Program-made: the position numbers and the translations under genes | Source of the DNA: Rhizobium cauense | GTDB taxonomy: Bacteria; Pseudomonadota; Alphaproteobacteria; Rhizobiales; Rhizobiaceae | Direction of reading: 5' to 3' | Assembly: GCF_019511525.1 (NCBI RefSeq) | Contig: NZ_JAEUAT010000002.1 | Span: forward strand, 434,001-498,000 | Length of the DNA: 64,000 bases | Shown: piece after piece, positions 47,848 to 55,720 of the stretch | Layout: the number at the start of each line of letters is the position of its first letter | Position numbering within the stretch: position 1 is the stretch's first letter | The notes under the pieces: model-generated | Told to the model about the DNA's origin: nothing | The model's database searches: none | Seen by the model: the letters and a program-made list of their open reading frames with translations, nothing else

Positions 47848-48888
47848 TCACGCTGCTGGTTCGTATGGGATTTGTATGTCTTGCGTCTTGGCGAGCCACG
47901 CGGGAACGGGCAGGCCCTTCGAGGTCAGGAAATCAGGGTTGAAGAGCTTGGACTGGTAGCGATTGCCGTAGTCGCAGAGGATGGTCACGATGGTATGACC
48001 GGGACCGAGCTCCTTGGCAAGACGCACAGCACCGGCGATGTTGATCGCGGTCGATCCGCCGAGGCACAGACCTTCGTGCTCGACAAGATCGAAGACGTAG
48101 GGCAGGGCTTCCGCATCTGAAATGCTGTAGGCGAAGTCGGGCGTAAAGCCTTCCAGATTCGCCGTGATTCGTCCCTGGCCAATCCCTTCGGTGATCGAGG
48201 AGCCGGCGGACTTCAGTTCACCGTTCTTGAAGAATTCATAGAGGGCGGCTCCGTCAGGATCGGCGAGGCCGATCTTGACGTCCTTGCTGAATGCCTTGAG
48301 GCCGGCCGCGACGCCGGCAAGCGTCCCGCCCGAGCCGACGGAGCAAATGAAGCCATCGACCTTGCCGTTGGTGTCATTCCAGATCTCGCGGGCGGTCGTT
48401 TCGATATGCGCCTGCCGGTTGGCGACGTTGTCGAACTGGTTTGCCCAGATCGCTCCATTAGGATCCGTTTTCGCCAACTGCTCGGCAAGCCTTCCGGACA
48501 CCTTCACATAGTTGTTCGGGTTCTTGTAGGGAACAGCCGGAACCTCGACGAGCTCGGCGCCGAGCAGCTTCAGTGCATCCTTCTTTTCCTGGCTCTGGGT
48601 CTCCGGGATGACGATGACCGTCCTGTAACCAAGGGCCTTTGCTACAACCGTCAAACCGATACCGGTGTTGCCGGCGGTTCCTTCGACGATAACGCCGCCT
48701 GGTCGCAGCAGGCCCTTCTTTTCTGCGTCGCGTATGATGTAGAGCGCTGCGCGATCCTTGACCGACTGGCCCGGATTGAGGAATTCGGCTTTGCCGAGAA
48801 TGGTGCAGCCCGTCGCCGCAGACGCACCCTTGAGCTTGATCAGGGGGGTATTGCCGATTGCCTCTAGAACGGACGGATGGACGGTCAT
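47848..48888 (-). CDS. cysK: Cysteine synthase A (O-acetylserine sulfhydrylase)
   Basis: The 346-residue PLP enzyme has PSVLEAIGNTPLIKLKGA, the lysine motif FLNPGQSVKDRAALYIIRDA, the GTAGNTGIGLTVVAKALGYR loop and CSVGSGGTLAGVAAGLKAFS. It makes cysteine from O-acetylserine and sulfide. It is longer than typical CysK (about 310 residues), with insertions and a C-terminal PAWLAKTQDIQIPYEPAA tail seen in rhizobial CysK. It heads the cysK-alaX-sseA-GNAT operon. Confidence 0.95.
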   Translation of the reverse strand: MTVHPSVLEAIGNTPLIKLKGASAATGCTILGKAEFLNPGQSVKDRAALYIIRDAEKKGLLRPGGVIVEGTAGNTGIGLTVVAKALGYRTVIVIPETQSQEKKDALKLLGAELVEVPAVPYKNPNNYVKVSGRLAEQLAKTDPNGAIWANQFDNVANRQAHIETTAREIWNDTNGKVDGFICSVGSGGTLAGVAAGLKAFSKDVKIGLADPDGAALYEFFKNGELKSAGSSITEGIGQGRITANLEGFTPDFAYSISDAEALPYVFDLVEHEGLCLGGSTAINIAGAVRLAKELGPGHTIVTILCDYGNRYQSKLFNPDFLTSKGLPVPAWLAKTQDIQIPYEPAA

Positions 48889-49121
48889 GGACTCTGCCTC
48901 TTTTGAACGCTTAGTTTAGGAACGGTCTTTTCCCTTCACAAGGCTAGGTTGGCAAGAAATGCTATTCCATCCCTTTGAGCGCAGCGATAAAATTAGACTT
49001 CATCTTGATCCACCGTCCTTTGGTAGGGGCCGCCCAAGCGCGTTGTGATCCGGAGATTGACTTTCAACGTACGGATGACGACAAAGCAATCTCTGAAAGC
49101 GGAAAACGACCCGAAACCGTC

Positions 49122-49769
49122 ATGGTTCACGAGCATATCGACACTGTCGATGCATTGATGGCGCATTATGTCGCCGGATCTCTTCCCGAGCCGGCGCGGG
49201 TGCTGGTGGAATCCCATCTCGAAATGAAGACCGATCATCGCCAGCTGGTGCGGGATCTCGAATCCTTGGCCGGCGAAGCCCTCGAGCAGATACCGGAAGC
49301 TGCGATCGGCGACCGGAGGGCGCGGCTTGCTGCTGTCTTCGCCTCGGCGCCACCTGACGAACGCCGCCCAGCCGTGGATCTGCGGGCAAGGGACGGCTCT
49401 TTCCCGAAGGCGATTCGCGATCTGGTTGGCTATGACGTGGATACGGTGCCTTGGAAAACGAAGCTTCCAGGCTTCAAGGAATACTCTACCGACATCGATG
49501 GCTGCGAAGTGAGCCTGATGTGGATCAAGGCTGGGCGAGCACTGCCTGCACACACTCACAAGGGCATGGAACTCACTTTGATCCTGGACGGGGCGTTCAA
49601 CGACAGTCGCGGCCGCTTCGGGCCTGGCGATATCTCTGTCGCGGACGAGAGCCTCGACCATCGACCGGTTGCCGAAAAGGATCGCCCCTGCATCGCATTC
49701 TCGGTTCTCGACGCGCCGATCAAACTGACCGGCTCCTTCCGCCAAATCATCGGCGACCTGATCGGCTGA
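49122..49769 (+). CDS. ChrR-like cupin anti-sigma protein with altered zinc site
   Basis: The 215-residue protein has the ChrR two-domain layout. The N-terminal part, HYVAGSLPEPARVLVESHLE, is the anti-sigma domain, but the two zinc cysteines after the His are replaced (M-x-x-D instead of C-x-x-C). The C-terminal cupin keeps metal ligands: PAHTHKGMELTLILDGAF and SLDHRPVAEKDRPC. Canonical ChrR represses the ECF sigma factor RpoE under singlet-oxygen control. No rpoE neighbour is present: cysK precedes on the other strand. It may have lost sigma binding. The ATG at 49122 is best; the frame extends upstream into cysK's promoter. Confidence 0.82.
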   Translation: MVHEHIDTVDALMAHYVAGSLPEPARVLVESHLEMKTDHRQLVRDLESLAGEALEQIPEAAIGDRRARLAAVFASAPPDERRPAVDLRARDGSFPKAIRDLVGYDVDTVPWKTKLPGFKEYSTDIDGCEVSLMWIKAGRALPAHTHKGMELTLILDGAFNDSRGRFGPGDISVADESLDHRPVAEKDRPCIAFSVLDAPIKLTGSFRQIIGDLIG

Positions 49770-49870
49770 AAGCAGCCACAATGGCGTGATATCGCCTTGA
49801 ATCCGGGAGGCGGCGAGGAACTCCCGGACCTGTCTTGACGTTGAGGAAAGCAGCCCGGAGGAGATGTGCC

Positions 49871-50704
49871 ATGCAAGCATTCGTCGCTCGTCCTGAACAT
49901 GGAATAGCCTGGATAACAGGTGCAAGTTCGGGGATAGGGCGAGCGCTTGCACTGAAGCTCGCCGGTGAAGGATACAAGGTTGCGGTGACTGCGCGCGACC
50001 ATGAGAAGCTTGCAGAGCTCCAGGCTGAGGCTGCTGAACTCCCGGGCAGCATCATCGTGCTCGATGGCGATGTCACGAATCCCGAAGACATGGAGCACGC
50101 ACTCGCCTCAATTGAATATGAGCACGGCGCGCTCGCGTTGGCGGTGTTCAATGCGGGTGTCTATCTGCCCGTGCACGCGGAGGAATTGAAGCGCGCCGAC
50201 TTCGAGAAGAGTTTCGCGGTCAATTTGCAGGGGGTCGTGAATTGCCTCATCCCGGCCGTTCGCCACATGAAGGCTAAGGGGCAGGGGCAAATCACGATCG
50301 TTTCGTCAGTTGCAGGTTACGGCGGTCTGCCGACGAATGCAGCCTACGGCGCCACAAAGGCGGCATTGATCAACATGACCGAGAGCCTGAAGTTCGATCT
50401 CGACAAAATGGGCATCCGCATTCAGCTGGTGAATCCGGGCTTCGTCGATACGCCCGCAACGAGGAAGAACGAATTCCCGATGCCCTCACTCGTTTCGGCA
50501 GACGAGGCGGCGGAGAAGATTTCCGTGGGTCTCAAGTCGCGGCACTTCGAGATTGCCTTCCCGACACGCTTCACCCGGTCGATGAAGCTCGTTAACCTGC
50601 TGCCTTATGGCCTCTATTTTTGGCTGATTAATCGCTCGACCGGATGGCGGCGGCGACCACTTGAAAAGCATGGGCACCCGCCGATGCCGCATCCTGCCGA
50701 GTAA
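49871..50704 (+). CDS. SDR family oxidoreductase
   Basis: The 277-residue protein has IAWITGASSGIGRALALKLA, VLDGDVTNPEDMEHAL, FNAGVYLPV, the catalytic Ser in VSSVAGYGG and NAAYGATKAALINMTESL. A C-terminal amphipathic/hydrophobic segment with LLPYGLYFWLI could associate with the membrane. The start ATG follows GGAGGAG. It is transcribed alone after the ChrR-like gene. Substrate unknown. Confidence 0.9.
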   Translation: MQAFVARPEHGIAWITGASSGIGRALALKLAGEGYKVAVTARDHEKLAELQAEAAELPGSIIVLDGDVTNPEDMEHALASIEYEHGALALAVFNAGVYLPVHAEELKRADFEKSFAVNLQGVVNCLIPAVRHMKAKGQGQITIVSSVAGYGGLPTNAAYGATKAALINMTESLKFDLDKMGIRIQLVNPGFVDTPATRKNEFPMPSLVSADEAAEKISVGLKSRHFEIAFPTRFTRSMKLVNLLPYGLYFWLINRSTGWRRRPLEKHGHPPMPHPAE

Positions 50705-51204
50705 TTGTCTCAGGAGGCAAGGACGAGGCGGATAGCGCCGAGACAGGAGGTCATCTGTCGGATGGCGCCATCCGCTCTCGTCAATCCACGCAGACGACCT
50801 GGCGGACGTCTCTTTTTTGCGCGGAAGCCTGTTTCACAACCAAGTTTATTCCAGTTCGAAGCGCTCCGCCGAGCCGGACACGCTTGCGTCACCGGCGTAT
50901 TCTAGTCGGAAATGAAAGTCTCTGGCCAGTGACAAATTCGATTTCGCTTCAGGGGACGACGAGGCACATGCAATCGGCTCCTCAGGCACTGTTACGATTT
51001 TTTCCTGTGGACCTGTGTTCAACGGGCGTCCACCCGCCGCGCACTGCTTGGTGGTCCTGCACCGTGGCAAAGGTCACAGTGCTAGCCGTGAATCAGCAAA
51101 GTGTGAAAGCAATCATCTTCTGCGGCTCTCGCACAGCTTCTTGATGACATGGTAGATTGCTGCCCGGATCGATCTCATATGCCGTCCTCCAGGGAGATGT
51201 TCAC
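50705..51204. other. Non-coding interval downstream of the SDR gene
   Basis: No gene is supported in 500 bp. Short frames on both strands lack ribosome sites. A weak stem with a T run (GACGTCTCTTTTTT region, 50797-50819) could terminate the SDR gene. Confidence 0.45.
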
Positions 51205-51404
51205 ATGAACCGATTTCGCACTGTTGTTATGGCCGGACGCTGATAGGCCTTTTTACGATCAGCGCAGCTTGCACGAGCACGGAAGGTCCGACGACCTCAT
51301 CGAGGGGTTTTTCGTCAGCTTATCAGAAGGATCGTGACTACACGCTCAATCCGGCCTGCGCGGGTGGCTTCAGGCCCAGCAATGGCCGTTCCTGCAGCTA
51401 CTAG
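51205..51404 (+). pseudogene. Small lipoprotein-like gene with a one-base frameshift
   Basis: The ATG at 51205 follows AGGGAG and reads MNRFRTVVMAG, then stops within two codons. Shifting by one base, the next frame continues TLIGLFTISAACTSTEGPTT, SSRGFSSAYQKDRDYTLNPA and CAGGFRPSNGRSCSY to a stop at 51402-51404. A signal peptide with a Cys after ISAA suggests a lipoprotein of about 66 residues. One missing base near 51236 would restore it. Either a true mutation or a sequencing error. Confidence 0.6.
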
Positions 51405-51724
51405 GAGCCATGGAAAGTCGCGGCGTCGGTGGCGGCGACACGGGCACCTGAGCAACATGCCCTTCTGGACGATGGTCGCGGGGCGTGCCGTTCCTACACG
51501 CACAGCGCCACGGATGAAAATTAGTAATTCCTTAATTATGGATGGCTATCATTATTCTTGTCGCGACAGGTTATCGTGACAGGCAACGTTATGAGGGCTC
51601 GTCTGCTGTTCCTAGTGGCGAGCCTTCTTCATTTTGCAGTTCATAGTGCCCACGATACCAATCGAATCAGTTGCCCCTCGCTGATTTTTCATTTCTATTA
51701 GGTAGGGCTAATGGAGGGTTCGCA
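51405..51724. other. Intergenic region
   Basis: I see no gene. The GGCTCG...CGAGCC hairpin near 51597-51625 followed by TTCTTC is weak. The rest is A/T-rich. Confidence 0.4.
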
Positions 51725-51892
51725 ATGGACAGAATGCAGAGATCTCGACCGGACGAAAAGGCGACCTACGATCGCCACGCGGTGCGGCTGATTTTGCACA
51801 TGCGCGAGAGCAAGCGCCTCCTCGATTCCTTTACCTTACGCAATGATGGAGACGGTGCGCGCACGGGCAACCAGCCAAGCGGGAAGCACTAG
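51725..51892 (+). CDS. Small hypothetical protein (55 aa)
   Basis: The ATG at 51725 has GGAGG nine bases upstream. The product MDRMQRSRPDEKATYDRHAV continues RLILHMRESKRLLDSFTLRN and ends SGKH. It is basic and probably helical. No family is recognised. It is the last chromosomal gene before the tRNA-derived attL. Confidence 0.5.
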   Translation: MDRMQRSRPDEKATYDRHAVRLILHMRESKRLLDSFTLRNDGDGARTGNQPSGKH

Positions 51893-52051
51893 CCCAGAAA
51901 AACGCCGGCGCTGGAGTGCCCGGTCTTGGGCGACGAGCAACTGGCCGTTTCTTAAACAGGCTTGCTCAGCGGACGAGTGCCCATGAGGTATTGAATCCCC
52001 GAGTACTCGGGTCGTGCAGCGAATTCAAAAGAGGGATGAAAGCGAAAAAGA

Positions 52052-52089
52052 AAACGCCTGCTTTTGGACGATCACAAAAGCAGGCGTTT
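52052..52089 (-). terminator. Strong terminator, probably of the interrupted tRNA gene
   Basis: AAACGCCTGCTTTTG and its complement form a perfect 15-bp stem with an eight-base loop. On the minus strand a T-rich tract follows (TTTTCTTTTTCG). It lies 11 bases beyond the CCA of the tRNA 3' fragment at 52101-52121, where a tRNA terminator would be. Confidence 0.85.
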
Positions 52090-52100
52090 ATCTTTGAAAC

Positions 52101-52121
52101 TGGCTCCCCGGGCCGGACTTG
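52101..52121 (-). other. attL: 21-bp 3' end of a tRNA gene, displaced by integration
   Basis: On the minus strand the bases read as the 3' end of a tRNA: T-loop part CAAGT, T-stem CCGGC, acceptor strand CCGGGGA, discriminator G, then CCA. No tRNA body follows upstream (52122 onwards). A short duplicated tRNA 3' end is the classic attachment scar of a tRNA-targeting integrase. G73 and the acceptor strand suggest tRNA-Asn, from memory. The element should extend right, with the intact tRNA at its far end. Confidence 0.8.
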
Positions 52122-52474
52122 GCCCCTCTTCTTAATTTCGAGGAGTTTCGTTGCATTGCAGGGGTTGCCCGAGTTCTACGCCTTTGCGGCCCCGAAAATG
52201 TATTCCAAAAAGTATTCCAAAAAGTAGTCTGAAAAAAGTTGAGTGGCCCCGATGGGCTTTGCAGGTTTTGAGTTGCTTTTTGAGGGCGGATTGGAATCAG
52301 CATTCCTTTGCAAAACGACCCCCCAAGGGGAGATTTTGTGGGGGATCAAATCACGGCTCTTCCGGGAGTAATTACTTCTTCGGCGGACGTCGAGCGGGCG
52401 TTGAGGCCTCCACCTCTCACCGGTCGGTGGAGCCGCGCTCAGCTGTCCAGAACTACGATTGCGAACGAACCAAA
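52122..52474. other. Prophage left-end non-coding region
   Basis: This 350-bp stretch between attL and the P460 remnant contains tandem 12-bp repeats (separate entry) and no supported gene. A minus-strand frame (52176-52613) overlaps the P460 coding region and looks random. Confidence 0.5.
52201..52224. repeat. Tandem 12-bp repeat near attL (candidate integrase arm sites)
   Basis: TATTCCAAAAAG occurs twice head-to-tail, 80 bp inside attL. Tyrosine integrases bind short direct repeats (arm sites) at this distance from the core, so the repeats are candidates. This is inference from position. Confidence 0.5.
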
Positions 52475-53027
52475 TTATCGTTTCTGGTACGAGTGGAAGA
52501 TGAAGTCTTTTGCTTCCACGACGGTATGACATGCAAAACCGCAATCGGTGCCTTCCCCGTCTGGCGTGAAGGAATCTGAGGCGACGTCGTAATTGAAGTT
52601 GGCATACCCCCAACCACCACTGGCCTCAAATCTCTTGCTGTCCTTCTCGATAAACGCAACGTTTCGAAGGGCGGCCGGCACGTTCACTGAAAATGGCGAG
52701 TCGGCGTCCTTTTTTGTCTTCCACTGGATCTTTGCAATCTTCGATCCGTCGGGGAATTTTGTAGCGTTGGCCGGCACACCTTTTTTATAAGCCTCGATCA
52801 TTGTCGGATTAGCCATGATGACGTTCGCCGGAATCTCCTCCCATCACTTGTTCTGAGGGATCAACCGCAGCAACCGAGACGACTTCCCAACTTTCGTACC
52901 CTTCGAAGTCAGCGAACCCGAGGCCGTTCGGTATTTGAACGGTATTTTTGTCTTTAGCGGCAATGCTCACGCCGCCCAAGGCGGCAAGCGCCCCGGTAAT
53001 TATTAACAAAGCAGAGATTTTGCGCAC
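52475..53027 (-). pseudogene. Frameshifted cytochrome P460 family gene
   Basis: Two minus-strand frames join into one protein. The first (from 53027) has a signal peptide, MRKISALLIITGALAALGG, then NGLGFADFEGYESWEVVSVA. The second reads MANPTMIEAYKKGVPANATK, FPDGSKIAKIQWKTKKDAD, and the heme motif CGFACH near the C-terminus. Removing one G from the GGG at about 52842 fuses the frames in the right register. Cytochrome P460-like proteins are periplasmic c-type hemoproteins. It lies just inside attL, as phage cargo. A sequencing error is possible. Confidence 0.72.
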
Positions 53028-53193
53028 GATGATACCCTCCGATGCTATCTCCTCAAGAGCTTCAGGGATTCAAAGAAAGCGAACGACGCCAAAACCAGTG
53101 GTTTCCGCACAGCGAAAATAACATCATCCTTCACCTATATAAATTAGCACACACTAATTTGATAAAGCGCCAATAGGAAAAAAGGCCCGGCGA
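53028..53193. promoter_or_regulatory. Region between the P460 remnant and the leftward phage operon
   Basis: AAATTAG-CACACA-CTAATTT (53141-53160) is a perfect 7-bp inverted repeat in A/T-rich DNA. It could be the end of the leftward operon or the P460 promoter/operator. No clear T tract follows. Confidence 0.4.
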
Positions 53194-53493
53194 TTAATAG
53201 CGCAGGGTGCCAGCTTTTGAGAAAGCACCCTCGCTGGCACATTCAACCTGATCTACTAGCGGCGCTTTTGAGACACCCTGGATGTTTGCCGCTCCCAGTA
53301 ATTTTTGTACGCGCTCGAGCTGGCTGCCGGATCTTGCTTCCTGCCTCTGCTTAGCAGCTAGATATTCCCGCTCGCAGCGATCGAGGATCGGTTGAGCGAT
53401 TGGGCCTTTTCGGTCCACGAGCTTGGCGGCAAAGACCAGCATCTCGGCCAGCCGATCAAGGGTGATCTCCTTTGATGGGGCTCGGGTGGCCAT
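53194..53493 (-). CDS. Phage hypothetical protein (99 aa), last gene of leftward operon
   Basis: The product MATRAPSKEITLDRLAEMLV continues FAAKLVDRKGPIAQPILDRC and a basic coiled segment. It is helical and soluble. Its ATG overlaps the stop of the HNH gene (ATGA), so it is translated from the same operon. No family recognised. Confidence 0.6.
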   Translation of the reverse strand: MATRAPSKEITLDRLAEMLVFAAKLVDRKGPIAQPILDRCEREYLAAKQRQEARSGSQLERVQKLLGAANIQGVSKAPLVDQVECASEGAFSKAGTLRY

Positions 53494-53831
53494 CAAGCTT
53501 CTCCGCAAATCAGTGCTCGCTTTGCCTGTTCGCGACGCATGGCGTTTCGTTTACGGGTAACCATTTCCAGGTGATCTGGATGAGGGCGGACGCAGAGCCG
53601 GTTGCGGCAAACGTGGTCCAGCTCCTTTTTGCCGGGAATGTACCCGTGCTCGTTGGTCCACATCACGATGTGAACCGCGACGGTCTGCCCGGCCAAAGCC
53701 ATGCGAGGGTATCCGGCGCCGCGGCCCTCAGTTCCTGAGGTCGGGCCTGTCCAGATCCAGCAGCCCGTATCCTCGTCGATGCGAACACGAGCCATAACCT
53801 TCTCGCGTATGTTATCGCGGCGGTCCGTCAT
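53493..53831 (-). CDS. Phage HNH endonuclease
   Basis: The 112-residue protein has CWIWTGPTSGTEGRGAGYPR, VAVHIVMWTNEHGYIPGKKE, LDHVCRNRLCVRPHPDHLEM and VTRKRNAMRRE. This is the HNH fold of phage nucleases with the DH-C-N-C-H-P-H-L signature. It is linked by ATGA overlaps to both neighbours. Possible roles are homing or DNA processing. Confidence 0.85.
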   Translation of the reverse strand: MTDRRDNIREKVMARVRIDEDTGCWIWTGPTSGTEGRGAGYPRMALAGQTVAVHIVMWTNEHGYIPGKKELDHVCRNRLCVRPHPDHLEMVTRKRNAMRREQAKRALICGEA

Positions 53832-54370
53832 GCGCTTACCTTTAGCCATGCTTTGAAATCGGACCGCAGCGCCTTCCAGCGCGCGGCCGCATTCTGATCT
53901 TCGTTCAGCTCGGCCATCGACGTGATGGCGAGAATGGAGCGAACGCGTGTCTTGACGCGCTCGGTGTCGCCTGCGTCCTGCAGCTGGTGCCGCTCGATTA
54001 GGAACTGGCGGAATGCGCGGTCGTTCTGGCACTTGATCGCGCACTCAGCGGCAAAGTTACTTTCGGCAGCCTGCCGTTCACGGCGTTCGACGTCTCGCGG
54101 ATCTTCGGGTGGAATGACGCTCCGCAACTTTTCCGCGGCCCGCTTCAGCATCGCCAAAAGGAAGGCGATGTCTTCGTGCGCATGCATCAGGAAGTCGCGA
54201 TCGGTGTATCCGCAGTCGTCGAGCAGCTTGACGATCGGCGCTGGCGGCGTCTGTCGGATAACAACGGCATACAATTCGAGGCCGCCACTACCGAGCTGCC
54301 AGTTGGTGCTAGCCTCCTCGTGCCGTTGCCGGATCTGCGCGATGCGCTCCTTCTCCTCGCGCGTCGCCAT
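53828..54370 (-). CDS. Phage hypothetical protein (180 aa)
   Basis: The protein is charged and helical: MATREEKERIAQIRQRHEEA, LLDDCGYTDRDFLMHAHEDI, AFLLAMLKRAAEKLRSVIPP, and a C-terminal RSDFKAWLKVSA. The DRDFLMHAHEDIAFLLAML stretch recalls short rhizobial phage proteins. Overlaps in both directions (ATGA). Function unknown. Confidence 0.6.
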   Translation of the reverse strand: MATREEKERIAQIRQRHEEASTNWQLGSGGLELYAVVIRQTPPAPIVKLLDDCGYTDRDFLMHAHEDIAFLLAMLKRAAEKLRSVIPPEDPRDVERRERQAAESNFAAECAIKCQNDRAFRQFLIERHQLQDAGDTERVKTRVRSILAITSMAELNEDQNAAARWKALRSDFKAWLKVSA

Positions 54371-54720
54371 CAGGGAACCGCGCTATCCACGCCGCGCTCC
54401 CGTAGGGCGGCGACATGCATCGAGACTCGGGGCAGGGACAATTGCCGGATCGCCACGCCGCCGTGGTCTCCTGCGACCATCTCGCGAAGGATGACGAGGC
54501 GATCGGAATGGACCGTGATCATTTCACGCGACAGATGACGCGTGACGCGGCGCGCGGGTCCCTCGCTCTTGGCTGGCGCCAGGTCGAGCAGATTGTAACG
54601 AATGAGCGCAAGACGGACCGTGTCGCGATGGGCGCCATAGCGAGCAGCGATCTGGTTCCTGTCCATGCCTGATTTCAGATGGGCAGCGAGGACTGCGGCG
54701 TTCGGAAGCTTTACAGCCAT
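54370..54720 (-). CDS. Phage helix-turn-helix protein (116 aa)
   Basis: The N-terminus AAVLAAHLKSGMDRNQIAAR then YGAHRDTVRLALIRYNL is a homeodomain-like HTH (as in resolvase or Trp-repressor-like regulators). The rest is basic with RRVTRHLSREMITVHSD. It could bind DNA as a regulator. Start at 54720; the frame runs upstream to 54771 without support. Stop overlaps the next gene. Confidence 0.62.
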   Translation of the reverse strand: MAVKLPNAAVLAAHLKSGMDRNQIAARYGAHRDTVRLALIRYNLLDLAPAKSEGPARRVTRHLSREMITVHSDRLVILREMVAGDHGGVAIRQLSLPRVSMHVAALRERGVDSAVP

Positions 54721-54736
54721 AGAAACAGCTCCTGGA

Positions 54737-54964
54737 TTATGAGTGGGAGGTGTAGGCGTTGACCGCAGCAACGATCAGCTCGGCGATATCTGTGACCTGG
54801 TCGTCGGGCATCTCTCGATGCATATCGACAACGATGATCCCTCGGCCGGTGGAGTCGACGATCGTCCCGATGTTGTCGATCTCGTGCGTCAGCGGGAGTG
54901 TCACATTCGCCAGCTCAAATGCGGTGCTCGCTGTGGATTGACGCAGGAATGAACTAGCCAGCAT
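54737..54964 (-). CDS. Small phage protein (75 aa)
   Basis: GGAGG lies six bases before the ATG at 54964, supporting this start over the one at 54970. The product ends ITHEID-like to GRGIIVVDMHREMPDDQVTD and IAELIVAAVNAY. No family recognised. It overlaps the preceding gene by 11 bases. Confidence 0.55.
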   Translation of the reverse strand: MLASSFLRQSTASTAFELANVTLPLTHEIDNIGTIVDSTGRGIIVVDMHREMPDDQVTDIAELIVAAVNAYTSHS

Positions 54965-55289
54965 GGGCATCCTCCATTCGCTCGATCGATTCCTTGAGGG
55001 TGCGCCGCAGTGGCAGATCCGCATTGCGGCAGCCGAGTGCATCGATGACGTGGATCATTGCGTGCGCCAGACCGATCATGGTCTCGTCGGTCAGTCCCTC
55101 AAAGCCAGACTTGCCGCAGAGGTTGTCGACAGCCAGATCGATGTTGGCGCCAGCAACGTATTCCAGCGCCTGCGCCACGTGGCGACGACGGGCGCTGCCC
55201 ATCTCGATCTCGATCTCTTCGACGATACTTGGGCTAAAGCCATCGGCGATGAGCCGGAGCTTTGCCGGGAAGGGGAGGATGTCGGCCAT
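54954..55289 (-). CDS. Phage hypothetical protein (111 aa)
   Basis: The product MADILPFPAKLRLIADGFSP then IVEEIEIEMGSARRRHVAQA, DLAVDNLCGKSGFEGLTDE, and LRRTLKESIERMEDAHAG. It is acidic and helical. Its start overlaps the upstream stop at 55289. No known domain. Confidence 0.58.
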   Translation of the reverse strand: MADILPFPAKLRLIADGFSPSIVEEIEIEMGSARRRHVAQALEYVAGANIDLAVDNLCGKSGFEGLTDETMIGLAHAMIHVIDALGCRNADLPLRRTLKESIERMEDAHAG

Positions 55290-55477
55290 CACATGTCCCT
55301 CCATGGTGCGTTCTCCCATGTGTCGTCGATGCGAAGCGTCCGCAGGCGCCGCCATTCGACAAAACGGCGGACTGCTTTCGAGGTAGCGATGATCGCAAAC
55401 ATGACGGCGCCAAAGAGCACGCCGCCTGCCAAGGTGCTGCTAAGCGCAGCGAGAACGGTAAAGGTCGCGTCGTTCAT
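55289..55477 (-). CDS. Small phage membrane protein (62 aa)
   Basis: One hydrophobic segment, LSSTLAGGVLFGAVMFAIIA, precedes a basic cytoplasmic tail KAVRRFVEWRRLRTLRIDD. The start overlaps the upstream stop by ATGA. Possibly envelope-located, with unknown role. Confidence 0.55.
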   Translation of the reverse strand: MNDATFTVLAALSSTLAGGVLFGAVMFAIIATSKAVRRFVEWRRLRTLRIDDTWENAPWRDM

Positions 55478-55647
55478 CGCGTTGCCTGCAGGATAATCGC
55501 GTACGGGAGGACCGAGACGATGATGGCGAGCAGTGCGAACTCTGCCCGGCGCTGGTGCTCGATCGGCATCCGCGTCACGCGCAGGAAAAGCGATCCCGGC
55601 TCCGGCAGCGCCAACGCTACCGGACGAACTGTCCGAATTGTCTGCAT
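55474..55647 (-). CDS. Small phage membrane protein (57 aa)
   Basis: The product MQTIRTVRPVALALPEPGSL ends with one membrane segment, FALLAIIVSVLPYAIIL. It overlaps the next gene's start. Two tiny single-span membrane proteins in tandem suggest superinfection exclusion or similar envelope functions; this is inference. Confidence 0.55.
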   Translation of the reverse strand: MQTIRTVRPVALALPEPGSLFLRVTRMPIEHQRRAEFALLAIIVSVLPYAIILQATR

Positions 55648-55720
55648 GGTAGGAGCCCTTTCGCTTCCGTTTGGGCATCCGCTCCGTTCCTGGTCGGAGC
55701 GGGAGCCAAAACCGGAAGGT

